From contig JAOZHP010000086.1 of NCBI GenBank assembly GCA_026014815.1, positions 1-64,000 of the forward strand: a stretch of DNA of 64,000 nt, read 5' to 3'. Positions 17,347 through 25,871 of the stretch are shown one piece after another. The stretch comes from Candidatus Bathyarchaeota archaeon. Its GTDB lineage: Archaea > Thermoproteota > Bathyarchaeia > TCS64. Each line of letters opens with the position of its first letter. The first letter of the stretch is position 1. The position numbers were made by a program, and so were the translations under genes. Under the pieces are notes generated by a model. That model saw only the letters and a program-made list of their open reading frames with translations. It was not told the origin of the DNA and made no database searches.

Positions 17347-17835
17347 TTGAGTGAGAGCAAGACAGATTACAATAAGCAGGATTTGTTTCAAAAGCTAAGA
17401 GACGAATACACAGACATTCTACAAGAACTAGCCCAAATAAAGACACAAGAAAAACAAAATGAAACAATAGGAAACTGGACCACATTTGATATGTTAAAAC
17501 ATTTAGCTGGATGGGCAGTCTGGAGAGTAAAAGCCACAGAAGAATTGCTCAAACAAGGCCACACAGATTTCTCTCATTTTACGAAGACCCATGAGTTCAA
17601 CACAAAAATCGTTACTGATCGAGCAGAACAAACATGGGATCAAATAGTTCAAGAGGTTAGAGACGCTGATGAGAAATGGATAGAGTTGCTTGACAGGTTA
17701 AGTGAGGATGATATTTTCGTTTCAACTCGTTTCAAGAGTCCAGCATGGGATACTTTATCTCAATGGGTCAAAATCGCCTACAAACACTATACTCATCATG
17801 CAGAAATACTCCAAAACTTCATTAAAGTTGATTAG
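17347..17835 (+). CDS. DinB/ClbS-DfsB-like four-helix protein
   Basis: The 162-residue all-helical protein has W-T-T-F-D-M-L-K-H-L-A-G-W near residue 40 and a C-terminal K-H-Y-T-H-H-A-E-I-L, the metal-ligand-type histidines of the DinB superfamily. The overall order resembles ClbS/DfsB proteins, which in other organisms protect against colibactin-like or small-molecule damage or act as thiol-dependent transferases. The function here is inferred only at superfamily level. The start is TTG. Confidence 0.75.
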   Translation: MSESKTDYNKQDLFQKLRDEYTDILQELAQIKTQEKQNETIGNWTTFDMLKHLAGWAVWRVKATEELLKQGHTDFSHFTKTHEFNTKIVTDRAEQTWDQIVQEVRDADEKWIELLDRLSEDDIFVSTRFKSPAWDTLSQWVKIAYKHYTHHAEILQNFIKVD

Positions 17836-17933
17836 TCTCATTCTCTGTTTGGATTGTCCAATCGTTATTCAAGAAAATGCACCTGTGTGGATATTATACA
17901 ATATATCCATAGGTACAAAAAATTGAATATCGA

Positions 17934-18737
17934 TCAAAGAGAAGAAAGGAACTCTAGTATTAGTTTGTTGAACTCTTTTGGTTTATCAATATTCATCAAA
18001 TGGCTGGCATCCTTGAACACAACTTTCCTTGAATTTGGGACATCTCGCTCCATAAGATCAGCGACCTCTATGCAAGCAGGGACATCATACTCTGAGGTGA
18101 TTATCAACGTGGGAACCCTTATCCTGCTTAATCGTTGAAAAGAGGGAGGCCTCAGATACACTGCCGGATCATCGTGGGTATAGTGCCAGAACGAGTAATC
18201 CTTCCCAATCTCTCTTAGCCTAAGGTCTCCCCTACAGCCAAGTTTCTGGGCAAAAATGTAGTACCACACATTATCTAAAGCCTCTTCCGGTACTTTCTCT
18301 TTGAGAGTTCTAGGTATTTTCCTTATCTCTGAGAAGAGCTCCTCTGCTTTTGGGGATGTGTATCCGTTCGCCCATGGACCCACGGCTATCAGCGATTTGC
18401 TCATGTTAGGATATTCTAGGGCGAAGTCCACTGCGATCCCACAACCCATTGAGACTCCGCAGATGTGAGCCTCCTGCATCACCAGATGACTCATGAGAGC
18501 TTTAAGGTCGTCATGATGCGAGTAAGGTTCCCCTTCTACGGGCATCGAGGACTTGCCGAAACCCCTGCAATCGTATCTCATTACAGTGCAACTTTCGGCA
18601 AGAGCAGTGAACTGGTCATCCCAATGGCGACTGTCACCAAAATTCCCATGTATAAGGACTATTGGTTCTCCTTCTCCAGCTACCTCATAGTAGAGCTTTG
18701 AACCGTTTACCTCAGCGTAACCAGAATCTACATTCAT
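17934..18737 (-). CDS. alpha/beta hydrolase
   Basis: The 267-residue alpha/beta-fold hydrolase has an oxyanion-hole H-G-N-F-G at residue 30, the nucleophile elbow G-V-S96-M-G-C and His246 in A-S-H-L. It differs clearly from the hydrolase at 12680 and is not its recent duplicate. It is the last of four minus-strand genes (21180 to 17934) with 50-60 nt gaps. Confidence 0.88.
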   Translation of the reverse strand: MNVDSGYAEVNGSKLYYEVAGEGEPIVLIHGNFGDSRHWDDQFTALAESCTVMRYDCRGFGKSSMPVEGEPYSHHDDLKALMSHLVMQEAHICGVSMGCGIAVDFALEYPNMSKSLIAVGPWANGYTSPKAEELFSEIRKIPRTLKEKVPEEALDNVWYYIFAQKLGCRGDLRLREIGKDYSFWHYTHDDPAVYLRPPSFQRLSRIRVPTLIITSEYDVPACIEVADLMERDVPNSRKVVFKDASHLMNIDKPKEFNKLILEFLSSL

Positions 18738-18784
18738 TTTACTACCACTTCTCCAGTGTCAAACCGCCTCTCAACAAGCATCAA

Positions 18785-19642
18785 CTAAGCCTCCTGTATA
18801 ATCCAGTCATCGTACCAGTCCTGAAAACCAACCAAATCCCTATTCAACCTCCTAACAAGTTCATCACTCGATGAGTCAAAACCAGGCTCAGACTGATACA
18901 AACCAATAACCTTCTCGATAAAACCCTCTCCATATACCTCAAAAAGACTTATCACTCCAATGTTGAACCATCCGTGATACCAACAGTAGTTGGCAGCGCC
19001 AACACGAGTATACAACTTCTCGAAATCCTCTATACTCCGATGCTTAACAACATCATATCCACCAAAATACATGATCTTTGAGACCAACTCGAATAAACCA
19101 AGGTCCACAGGGTTCGTTTTCTCGTATCTCTTCAGATAGGCATAGGTGAAATAGTCACAGAACAGCTCATCAAACCAGTTTAACTTGATGGCCACCCCGT
19201 TTTCCCTGTTATAGTTATGAGTATATTCATGAACCATCAAGACCTCCCACCACCGTAGAAGAGCATACAGGTAAGGCGAGCTTCGACTGTTCAGTAACTT
19301 GTCGAGTTCTTGTCGCAAACCATCTGGGCTGTTCTCGTAATATGGCACCATTTCTTGGAATACAGGATTATCGTTTTTTACCGTTGGATACCACAGATAG
19401 TTTTTCCTTCCAGCGATAAGTCCATACGGAAACTCTATTCGTTGCGTCCAGTCTTCTTCGTTGAGTACAAGTAATCTGTTTTGAACCTTGTTTTCATAAA
19501 ACTCGTCAAGGTAATGAACACAGTTTGTTGCGATTTCTGCTAGTTCCAAGGCTCTTTCCTTTGCTCCTGGAGAATAATAGGTTGGGAACTCGATTTCATT
19601 GAGATGTTCTAGTCCTTTCAGAAAGTCTAAATCAGAACCCAT
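18785..19642 (-). CDS. gluzincin-type metallopeptidase-like protein
   Basis: The 285-residue protein has the zinc motif His138-Glu139-Tyr-Thr-His142 and a downstream W-F-D-E159-L-F-C-D-Y that supplies a plausible third ligand, the pattern of gluzincin peptidases. The N-terminal part has aromatic-rich propeptide-like sequence and no signal peptide, so it is likely cytoplasmic. The substrate is unknown. It lies in a minus-strand run of metabolic genes. Confidence 0.78.
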   Translation of the reverse strand: MGSDLDFLKGLEHLNEIEFPTYYSPGAKERALELAEIATNCVHYLDEFYENKVQNRLLVLNEEDWTQRIEFPYGLIAGRKNYLWYPTVKNDNPVFQEMVPYYENSPDGLRQELDKLLNSRSSPYLYALLRWWEVLMVHEYTHNYNRENGVAIKLNWFDELFCDYFTYAYLKRYEKTNPVDLGLFELVSKIMYFGGYDVVKHRSIEDFEKLYTRVGAANYCWYHGWFNIGVISLFEVYGEGFIEKVIGLYQSEPGFDSSSDELVRRLNRDLVGFQDWYDDWIIQEA

Positions 19643-19696
19643 GAATTATGTTGCGTTTAGCGTGATTTAACAGTATGGAGAAGAGGGTGGAGAATC

Positions 19697-20629
19697 CTAG
19701 TTTCTTGCGACTCTCCACATTGACCCGTTTTCTTGGATTATTTTGCCCTCAAAGCATAGCTTATTCAAGAACCCTCTAAGCGTAACAACGGCCCCAATAC
19801 CAGGTTCATGATCACCAGGACTCAACAACCTGTTAGCTAATTCATAAAAAATCTCCCAAAGAGTCATTCCCTCAGAAACAGCAAGAATTTGCAGTATCTT
19901 TGACTCTATCTCATAATATCTATCAATGTGAACCTTGAACTCTTTCTGAACATCTGACCCTTGTCTTATTGGTTCATGCCCAGGACATAACGTATCTATC
20001 TCCAATTCCTGTAATCGTTTCAAGCTCTGAATGTACTTTGTCGCGTCTTGAAATACGCCGATAGTTGTGGGGTACCATTCGCTAGGAATAAGCGCGTCTC
20101 CCGTAAACATTGTCTTAGTCTTTGGTTCATATATGCAGATGCTTCCTGGAGAATGTCCGGGAGTATGTAATACCTGAAGTTCGACAGATCCAGCTTTGAT
20201 AGTATCTCCATCATGTAGTGGTTTTGTCACTTTGACTCCTCTTCCTCCTGCCAATGCGATAAAATCTTGATAGGCTTGTTCTGTGGTTCCAATGTCTTGG
20301 TAGAGAGTAAGGAACTGTGTCCATGGTTCTTCGATGTATTGGGCGTCTGCTATGTGAATTGCTATTGAGGCATCTGTTTTTTCCTCGATGAGTGGACATG
20401 CTCCTATGTGGTCCATGTGACCATGTGTGAGAATCACCGTTTTGAGGTGGTCTAGAGGAATGATTTCTTCTACTGTCTCTAGAACTTTTTCAGCTGCTAG
20501 ACCTATATGTGCATCAATTAACACTGCTTCATTCTGGTCATGGATCAAGTAAAGGTGACTACGAATTTGTTCTGTGAAATCAAAGCATAATAGATGTATA
20601 TTTTCGGTTAATTGCTTAATCTCACTCAT
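19697..20629 (-). CDS. metallo-beta-lactamase-fold hydrolase with C-terminal winged helix (LACTB2-like)
   Basis: The 310-residue protein has T-H69-G-H71-M-D73-H74, then V-L-H-T-P-G-H-S-P-G-S-I and F-T-G-D-A-L, the full binuclear metal site of glyoxalase II-like enzymes. The last 60 residues form the small winged-helix domain typical of LACTB2-type thioesterase or nuclease relatives. Activity on thioesters or RNA cannot be chosen from sequence. Confidence 0.88.
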   Translation of the reverse strand: MSEIKQLTENIHLLCFDFTEQIRSHLYLIHDQNEAVLIDAHIGLAAEKVLETVEEIIPLDHLKTVILTHGHMDHIGACPLIEEKTDASIAIHIADAQYIEEPWTQFLTLYQDIGTTEQAYQDFIALAGGRGVKVTKPLHDGDTIKAGSVELQVLHTPGHSPGSICIYEPKTKTMFTGDALIPSEWYPTTIGVFQDATKYIQSLKRLQELEIDTLCPGHEPIRQGSDVQKEFKVHIDRYYEIESKILQILAVSEGMTLWEIFYELANRLLSPGDHEPGIGAVVTLRGFLNKLCFEGKIIQENGSMWRVARN

Positions 20630-20676
20630 GCGTCAAGATGCTATTTATTGTGATTTAACAGTATGGAGAGTAGGGG

Positions 20677-21180
20677 TTATTCTTTGAGTTTGAAGTGTAG
20701 TCTGCATAATCCGTCTTTGTTGAGGCTGGATTCTCTGACACATTCATATTTTGGGTTATATGTCTGAATATGGGCATTATCAATATGTTTGCAAAACACC
20801 TCACCAATCTCTATTCCCTTTGGTCCAAAAGACTTGAAACCAGCAGCAATCGGACAACTCGTCCACTCAAAAACACCCTCATGTTTTGAGTATTCTTTCA
20901 ATCCTCCCTCCCATGCAAAAGAATAGACCATATCATTTGATGCGTTATCAAGAATATTCCTTTCAAGAGTATTCTCTCCACCTTCATTTTCTAGAGCTTG
21001 TAACCTCATCTTTGCCCAGTGTTCACCCATCTTGTATATCTGTTTGATAAACAGCTTCATACCCTCTTCTTCTCCAAGATGGTCAATCATTCCTTGACCT
21101 AGCCAGTAGATTCCAGCAGCCCTCCCACTCTCTGATCCCTTTATCCAGTTAAGATAAGTCTCCTCACAACGAGCCATCAA
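20677..21180 (-). CDS. L-2-amino-thiazoline-4-carboxylate hydrolase-like protein
   Basis: The 167-residue protein shows the family pattern of a helical N-terminal half followed by T-S-C-P-I-A-A-G-F, E-V-F-C-K-H-I-D and a final G-L-C-R-L-H-F-K-L, which together match the ATC-hydrolase (PF14196-type) signature with paired cysteines. Many members do not act on ATC, so the substrate is open. First gene of the minus-strand run. Confidence 0.75.
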   Translation of the reverse strand: MMARCEETYLNWIKGSESGRAAGIYWLGQGMIDHLGEEEGMKLFIKQIYKMGEHWAKMRLQALENEGGENTLERNILDNASNDMVYSFAWEGGLKEYSKHEGVFEWTSCPIAAGFKSFGPKGIEIGEVFCKHIDNAHIQTYNPKYECVRESSLNKDGLCRLHFKLKE

Positions 21181-21417
21181 AACACCGAATCAAATTCTAT
21201 TCCACTGTATATTTAATGGTTTACCGTCGGTGAAAGATACATGAATATTGTGTTCGATTTCCATTAATGGTTATTATAAATGAACAACCCCGTGGAGCTT
21301 AGAATTAGAATCGGTTGTGCAAGCTAATCTCTTGCATCTCCATTCAGATTGATGGTTTTTTTATTCGGTAATGTTTTAATATGCCTCGCAGCTTCAATAC
21401 CATGAATAAGTTTCCGG

Positions 21418-21819
21418 ATGGGAAACAAAATGTCCCTTGAGGTAGAGGCGCAAATACTATTCATCGTGAAAAAACACCCTGTAGGTGTGAGAGAACTCTC
21501 CAAGATAATGCGGAGACGTACTCAGACGATAGTCTCGACAATTAAAAGGATGACCACCGCAGGCCTCATAGAGGTACAACCAGAAGAGACACATAGAAAG
21601 GGTAGACCACGGCAGATCATCAGCGCTACCATGCTCGGCGACGACTACCTGCAAGCCTTCAAAAAACTGAAGATCAAGCCCCTGAGGAGCAACAGGTACG
21701 ATCTGGCTAAGGCCAAGAGGGACGCGGAGTACGTCAACCGGCTCGTGGCGCGGGGCAGGGAGCCCTACGACGCCTTCTTGGAGCTGAACAGCCTTGTCAG
21801 GAATAGAGGAGACATTTAG
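21418..21819 (+). CDS. winged-helix protein, AbiEi-like antitoxin candidate
   Basis: The 133-residue protein has an N-terminal winged helix (residues 10-65: V-G-V-R-E-L-S-K-I-M-R-R-R-T-Q-T-I-V and the basic wing R-K-G-R-P-R-Q) and a basic helical C-terminal half. It overlaps the following nucleotidyltransferase gene by 26 bp. An HTH gene overlapping an NTase gene is the layout of AbiE-type toxin-antitoxin modules. GC content is higher than in the DNA to its left. Confidence 0.7.
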   Translation: MGNKMSLEVEAQILFIVKKHPVGVRELSKIMRRRTQTIVSTIKRMTTAGLIEVQPEETHRKGRPRQIISATMLGDDYLQAFKKLKIKPLRSNRYDLAKAKRDAEYVNRLVARGREPYDAFLELNSLVRNRGDI

Positions 21820-22333
21820 AAGGATAGTACCCTTCCTTGAGGAAAAGAAGATAGACTACATGCTCATCGGCGGGTACGCCCTGCCGTATTACGGGAGGGT
21901 AAGGGTGACCCTAGACATCGACATCGCGGTGGCGATACAAGGCGAAGAAGATTTCCAAACCTTCTGCGAGGACGCGAAGAAGGAGGGCTACTCGGTTTAC
22001 CTTGGCTCGTACGAGAACCCAGTCTGCCTTTTCCACGACAGAGTCACAGACTACGAGGTCGAGGTCTGGAGTAAGCTCGACGGGGTTGAGTGGAGTCGGG
22101 AGACCCTGAAGAGGCGCCGAGAAGTTCGCATCGCCGGCATAGAGATCTGGATAATATCCCCCGAAGACTTCATCGTCTCAAAACTGGCGAGACCCGACCG
22201 CGGCGTGAGCGATGAGCAGGACGTGAAAAGCGTCCTGGAGAGAGATGACGTTGAACTTGACTGGCGATACTTGGAGGAGCGGGCGGAGAGGACCGGGGTC
22301 CTAGCTCTGCTTGAAACGATCAGGAATATGTAA
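21794..22333 (+). CDS. nucleotidyltransferase, AbiEii-like toxin candidate
   Basis: The 179-residue protein has a DNA-polymerase-beta-type nucleotidyltransferase core: L-I-G26-G27-Y-A-L, then T-L-D41-I-D43-I-A-V, and a third-strand acidic region E-V-E-V-W. I-S-P-E-D-F-I-V-S-K-L, near residue 120, is typical of AbiEii/MNT-like toxins. The start is TTG 21794 inside the HTH gene, implying coupled translation. The toxin role is inferred from pairing and family. Confidence 0.78.
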   Translation: MSGIEETFRRIVPFLEEKKIDYMLIGGYALPYYGRVRVTLDIDIAVAIQGEEDFQTFCEDAKKEGYSVYLGSYENPVCLFHDRVTDYEVEVWSKLDGVEWSRETLKRRREVRIAGIEIWIISPEDFIVSKLARPDRGVSDEQDVKSVLERDDVELDWRYLEERAERTGVLALLETIRNM

Positions 22334-22420
22334 AGGCTGATACACATTTGACGGCTGTTAGATGTGATCTCCTGAGATTGAGCGTTAACAAGAGAGTTCG
22401 ATCAGCCAGATCAGCACCTA

Positions 22421-22466
22421 GGGCTCATGCCCCGAGGTCGGCTGGTTCAAATCTATCACCATCGCT
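22421..22466 (+). repeat. tRNA-Met-like 3' fragment (copy F)
   Basis: GGGCTCATGCCCC (anticodon CAU in a CTCATG loop), GAGGTC, then GGCTGGTTCAAATCTATC and ACCATCGC. The T-stem is mispaired, so it is a decayed copy. It lies between the AbiE-like pair and the AAA+ ATPase. Confidence 0.55.
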
Positions 22467-22587
22467 TTTAATCATGTTGTGAATGGGGTATAAGATCCAA
22501 ATCGTCTGAACGAAGTTATTTTCCGCCTTTAGACTCCGTTTAGGGTCAGGTGAATCTGGCCTTGCTCTTTTTACTGAATGTTTATTA

Positions 22588-22623
22588 GTACCCCCACCCC
22601 TACTATGTAGGGGGCCCCCTACC
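22588..22623 (+). promoter_or_regulatory. C/G-rich hairpin upstream of the AAA+ ATPase gene
   Basis: The perfect inverted repeat CCCCTAC-TAT-GTAGGGG lies within GTACCCCCACCCCTAC, followed by GGCCCCCTACC. It sits just before the start codon. A similar C/G-rich hairpin follows the gene at 23719. Confidence 0.5.
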
Positions 22624-23718
22624 TTGTATTTTGATCCAATGCCCAAGAAGAGCAGAAGCGACCTATACAATAGAGAAGACGAGCTGGAAATTTTCTCGAA
22701 CGCATTAGCTTACACGTCATTAATTGTGATAATAGGACTTCGCAGAACGGGGAAAACCTCCTTCATGAACGTGGCTCTATCCGAATCCGACTATCCCCAC
22801 ATAGTGCTAGACATACGTGGACTGTCCTTCAACCCTTCACACGCCGATATAGTTCGAAAAGTAGAGTCCGCGTTCAATTTGATCAACAGGAAGTGGCTAT
22901 CAGCGATCCTGAACGCAGTCAAGCAGGTGAAAGGCGTGGGCATTCTAGGTAATTCAATATCGTTGGATTGGAGTAAAGATGGGTTAGACCTCGCCAATCT
23001 TTTTGATAGAATTAACGCATGGGCAGAGGATAACGATAAGAGATTTCTCATCGCCTTCGATGAAATTCAACTAATTCGCGGCGAGAAGAGCATCCCGAGG
23101 TTGTTCGCCCACATCATAGACTACAACCAGAACATCTGCCTCATCGTCACAGGCTCAGAGATGGGGCTGCTTTTCGACTTCCTAGGCCTCGACGACCCGG
23201 ACTCGCCACTGTACGGCAGACATTACACCGAGATCAAGATGCGTAACTTCGGGCAAGATGAATCCGAAGAGTTCCTAATTACGGGTTTCAACCAGATAGG
23301 CATAGACCCCCAGCAAAAGATAATCGAACACGCCATAGACAAACTGGATGGAATAGTAGGATGGTTAACCCTCTTTGGTGCGAGATGCCGCGACCAAAAC
23401 AGCATGAGCGCGGATATAGTAGACGACGTTGTGAGAGAGGGAGGAAAACTAGCCCGAGCAGAAGCGTTGAAAATGGTAAGATATTCTACCCGATACGGCG
23501 TGGTGCTAAACTACATTGCGAAGGCGAAGAAGGCAAGCTGGACGCAGGTCAAATCGATAATGGAAGCCCACGAAAACCGTACTTTACCCAACCCGACAGT
23601 ATCCGACACGCTGAGCAGACTAGTCAAGACCAGCCTCATCGAGAAGAACGGGGGATACCGCATAACTGATCGCCTGCTTGAGGAGGGAATCCTCGAGAAC
23701 CCGCTCCCAGAAAATTAG
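22624..23718 (+). CDS. archaeal AAA+ ATPase (PF01637-like) with winged helix
   Basis: The 364-residue protein has Walker A G38-L-R-R-T-G-K44-T45, Walker B L-I-A-F-D146-E147, a sensor region (I-V-T-G-S-E-M-G-L), and a C-terminal winged helix (S-W-T-Q-V-K ... N-P-T-V-S-D-T-L-S-R-L). The order fits the archaeal ATPase/SWACOS-type STAND-related family common on archaeal mobile elements. TTG 22624 or ATG 22639 may start it. The partner nuclease often found with these ATPases is not evident. Confidence 0.85.
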   Translation: MYFDPMPKKSRSDLYNREDELEIFSNALAYTSLIVIIGLRRTGKTSFMNVALSESDYPHIVLDIRGLSFNPSHADIVRKVESAFNLINRKWLSAILNAVKQVKGVGILGNSISLDWSKDGLDLANLFDRINAWAEDNDKRFLIAFDEIQLIRGEKSIPRLFAHIIDYNQNICLIVTGSEMGLLFDFLGLDDPDSPLYGRHYTEIKMRNFGQDESEEFLITGFNQIGIDPQQKIIEHAIDKLDGIVGWLTLFGARCRDQNSMSADIVDDVVREGGKLARAEALKMVRYSTRYGVVLNYIAKAKKASWTQVKSIMEAHENRTLPNPTVSDTLSRLVKTSLIEKNGGYRITDRLLEEGILENPLPEN

Positions 23719-23752
23719 GTACCCGTACCCCTATCAGGTAAGGGGGGGTATA
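23719..23752 (+). terminator. C/G-rich hairpin downstream of the AAA+ ATPase gene
   Basis: GTACCCGTACCCCT, then ATCAGGTA, then AGGGGGGGTA folds into a hairpin beginning at the stop codon. It resembles the upstream hairpin (GTACCCCCACCCCT). It may terminate transcription or mark an element end. Confidence 0.4.
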
Positions 23753-23910
23753 TTTGTTCGGAGATGTGTTCTCAACCATGAGCGTTATGGCAAACCCTAG
23801 ATGAGGGCCATTCTCTTCAGTCATCCCTGGATCACCGTAAACCGGTGAATCACGGTCTACTTGAATCAATGGTTCAGCATTTCATGGGAGTAGAGCAATT
23901 AGTTAGGCCC

Positions 23911-23962
23911 GTGGGGTTCATAACTCCAAGGTCGGCGGGTTCAAATCTGCCCCTCGCTACCA
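23911..23962 (+). repeat. tRNA-Met-like 3' half (copy G)
   Basis: GTGGGG-TTCATAA-CTCCA (anticodon CAU), AAGGTC, a T-arm carrying an extra G (GGCGGGTTCAAATCTGCC), then CCTCGCTACCA. Upstream AGTAGAGCAATTAGTTAGGCCC looks D-arm-like, but no matching 5' acceptor strand is present. This copy is the rightmost clear one and may mark the island border. Confidence 0.6.
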
Positions 23963-24174
23963 AGCTTTCACTTTTACGTTTGAACTAGCGACTTTCATTC
24001 CTACTCAATAAATAATCAACATTTTTTGATGAATGTGGATAAAAATATTAAGTTTCTCTATACTGGCTGCTACCTAATCTGGAAAACTCATGGCATGGAG
24101 TGAGATGCAGGTCTTGGGAAGAGTATATTAATTTTATAAAAGGAAATTAGTGTACTATGGAGCGTGTTGAATAA
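23963..24174 (+). other. intergenic region with a minus-strand U-like element
   Basis: On the minus strand, 24031-24050 reads TAATATTTTTATCCACATTC, related to the U-elements. No gene is seen here. Confidence 0.4.
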
Positions 24175-24666
24175 ATGACCGAAGTATTTAGACACATAGG
24201 AAAGGATGTAAAGCTTGGAGAGAATGTCCAGATCTGGAACTTTACGTATATCGGTGACAGGGTCGAGATTGGGGACAATACAAAGGTCGGAAGCCTCGCA
24301 CATATTGACTATAATGTAAATATTGGAAACAACTGCAAGATCGAGGGCATGGCCTACATACCACCATTAACTGTTATCGGAAATAATGTATTCATTGGAC
24401 CTGGAGTGATTTTCACAAATGACCCGTTTCCAATGTCACATAATATGATAGGAGTCACTGTAAAAGATGACGCCATTATATGCGCTGGAGCTATGCTGAA
24501 AGCAGGAATCACGGTAGGCGCTAGATCAGTGATCGGCATGGGCGCTGTCGTGGTGAAAGATGTCCCCCCGGACACGCTTGTTTATGGTAACCCTGCCAGA
24601 GAAGGATATCCTATGCAGCAATACCTTGAAAAGAAGAAGAAATGGGATGAAAAAACTCTTACCTAG
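24175..24666 (+). CDS. UDP-sugar N-acetyltransferase, left-handed beta-helix (WbpD-like)
   Basis: The 163-residue protein is built of hexapeptide repeats ([I/V]-G-x-N-x-x-[I/V]) from residue 8 to about 135, with the N-P-A-R motif at the end that is common in sugar O/N-acetyltransferases. It probably acetylates the 3-amino group of a UDP-2-acetamido-3-amino-uronic acid made by the WbpE-, WbpB- and WbpA-like enzymes encoded convergently next door. It ends 10 bp from the aminotransferase stop. Confidence 0.85.
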   Translation: MTEVFRHIGKDVKLGENVQIWNFTYIGDRVEIGDNTKVGSLAHIDYNVNIGNNCKIEGMAYIPPLTVIGNNVFIGPGVIFTNDPFPMSHNMIGVTVKDDAIICAGAMLKAGITVGARSVIGMGAVVVKDVPPDTLVYGNPAREGYPMQQYLEKKKKWDEKTLT

Positions 24667-24676
24667 ATGTTGCAAA

Positions 24677-25843
24677 TCATCTATGGTAATAATCCACTAC
24701 TTTTTCTACGCCTTCAACAATGTAATTGATTTCTTTCTCATTGATGAATGGATGCAATGGAATACTTAGGATCTTTTCAGATAGATTCTCAGAGACAGGG
24801 CATGAAGCTGGATCATAGATTTCCTTGATGACTGGTTGCATTGTTAAAGCTATCGGGTAATGCACTGCACAATCAATGTTCTCAGCCATCAGCGTGTTCA
24901 TGAATTCATTCCGATTACATTTCAGGTCCTCAACCTCAACTCTCACTGAGAAATAGCTGTAAGAGTGATTAGCGCCTGGCTCTATTTTCTGTGGCGTTAC
25001 ACCATCAACCCTATTTAATGCTTCTCGGAGTTTCATGCCTATGTATCTACGTTTCAAGAGAAACGCGTCTAGCTTAGCTACTTGATTTAAACCGATGGCT
25101 GAAGCTATGTCAGTAGTTCGATAATTTAACCCGAAAATAACATGATGATATCTTGCATCATCACCATGGCTTCTCAGGAGGCATCCTTTATCGTAAAGAT
25201 CCTTATTATTTGTTGTAACTATGCCACCTTCACCCATCGTGAGAGTCTTAGTCGGGTAGAAACTGTAACAGTTAAGCGTCTCATAGGACCCTAAATCTTT
25301 TCCATTGTACTTGGTACCGTGTGCTTGAGCACAATCATTGATTAATACTAGGTCATGGTCTTCAGCAATCTCCCCTAATGCATTCATGTTACATGCGTTA
25401 CCGAACAAATGAACGGGAGCTAATGCACGGGTTTTTGATGTAATCTTCTCTTTCACGTCTTCGGGATCGATTAGAAAAGTATCCGGATCAACGTCCGCTA
25501 GTACGGGTGTACAGTTAGCGTAATAGACTGTGCTAACTGTAGCTATGAATGTGAAAGCCGGTGCAATAACTTCATCCCCAGGCTTGAGTGTAGACAAATA
25601 TGAAAGGTGAAGGGCAGCTGTCCCGTTTGATACAGCGTACGCATATTTTGAACCCACTTTGTCCGCATAGACCTCTTCAAATTTCTTGGTGATAGGCCCC
25701 TGACGCACATAGGCCGATCTAAGAATTCTTGCTATATCTGTTTCATCTTTTTCGGTGAACACGGGTTTAACAAGAGAAATTTTGTGAGGAGAAACTGGAA
25801 TGCCTCCATTTATTGCTAATTTATTCATAATGATGCACACCAT
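24677..25843 (-). CDS. DegT/DnrJ/EryC1-family sugar aminotransferase (WbpE-like)
   Basis: The 388-residue PLP enzyme has the Schiff-base lysine Lys199 in S-F-Y-P-T-K-T-L and the neighbouring G-E-G-G-I-V-T. A-P-V-H-L-F-G, N-D-C-A-Q-A-H-G and N-Y-R-T-T-D-I-A-S-A-I-G are family signatures. It would transfer an amino group to a 3-keto sugar nucleotide, using the ketone made by the MocA-type enzyme encoded downstream of the dehydrogenase. ATG 25843 or 25828 may be used. Confidence 0.92.
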   Translation of the reverse strand: MVCIIMNKLAINGGIPVSPHKISLVKPVFTEKDETDIARILRSAYVRQGPITKKFEEVYADKVGSKYAYAVSNGTAALHLSYLSTLKPGDEVIAPAFTFIATVSTVYYANCTPVLADVDPDTFLIDPEDVKEKITSKTRALAPVHLFGNACNMNALGEIAEDHDLVLINDCAQAHGTKYNGKDLGSYETLNCYSFYPTKTLTMGEGGIVTTNNKDLYDKGCLLRSHGDDARYHHVIFGLNYRTTDIASAIGLNQVAKLDAFLLKRRYIGMKLREALNRVDGVTPQKIEPGANHSYSYFSVRVEVEDLKCNRNEFMNTLMAENIDCAVHYPIALTMQPVIKEIYDPASCPVSENLSEKILSIPLHPFINEKEINYIVEGVEKVVDYYHR

Positions 25844-25871
25844 GTAATTGAAGTATAATGTATATATTCAT

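Noticed and set aside
23881-23962. Complete tRNA-Met at copy G
   Set aside because: A D-arm-like stretch is present but the 5' acceptor strand does not pair with the 3' strand and the T-stem has an extra base.
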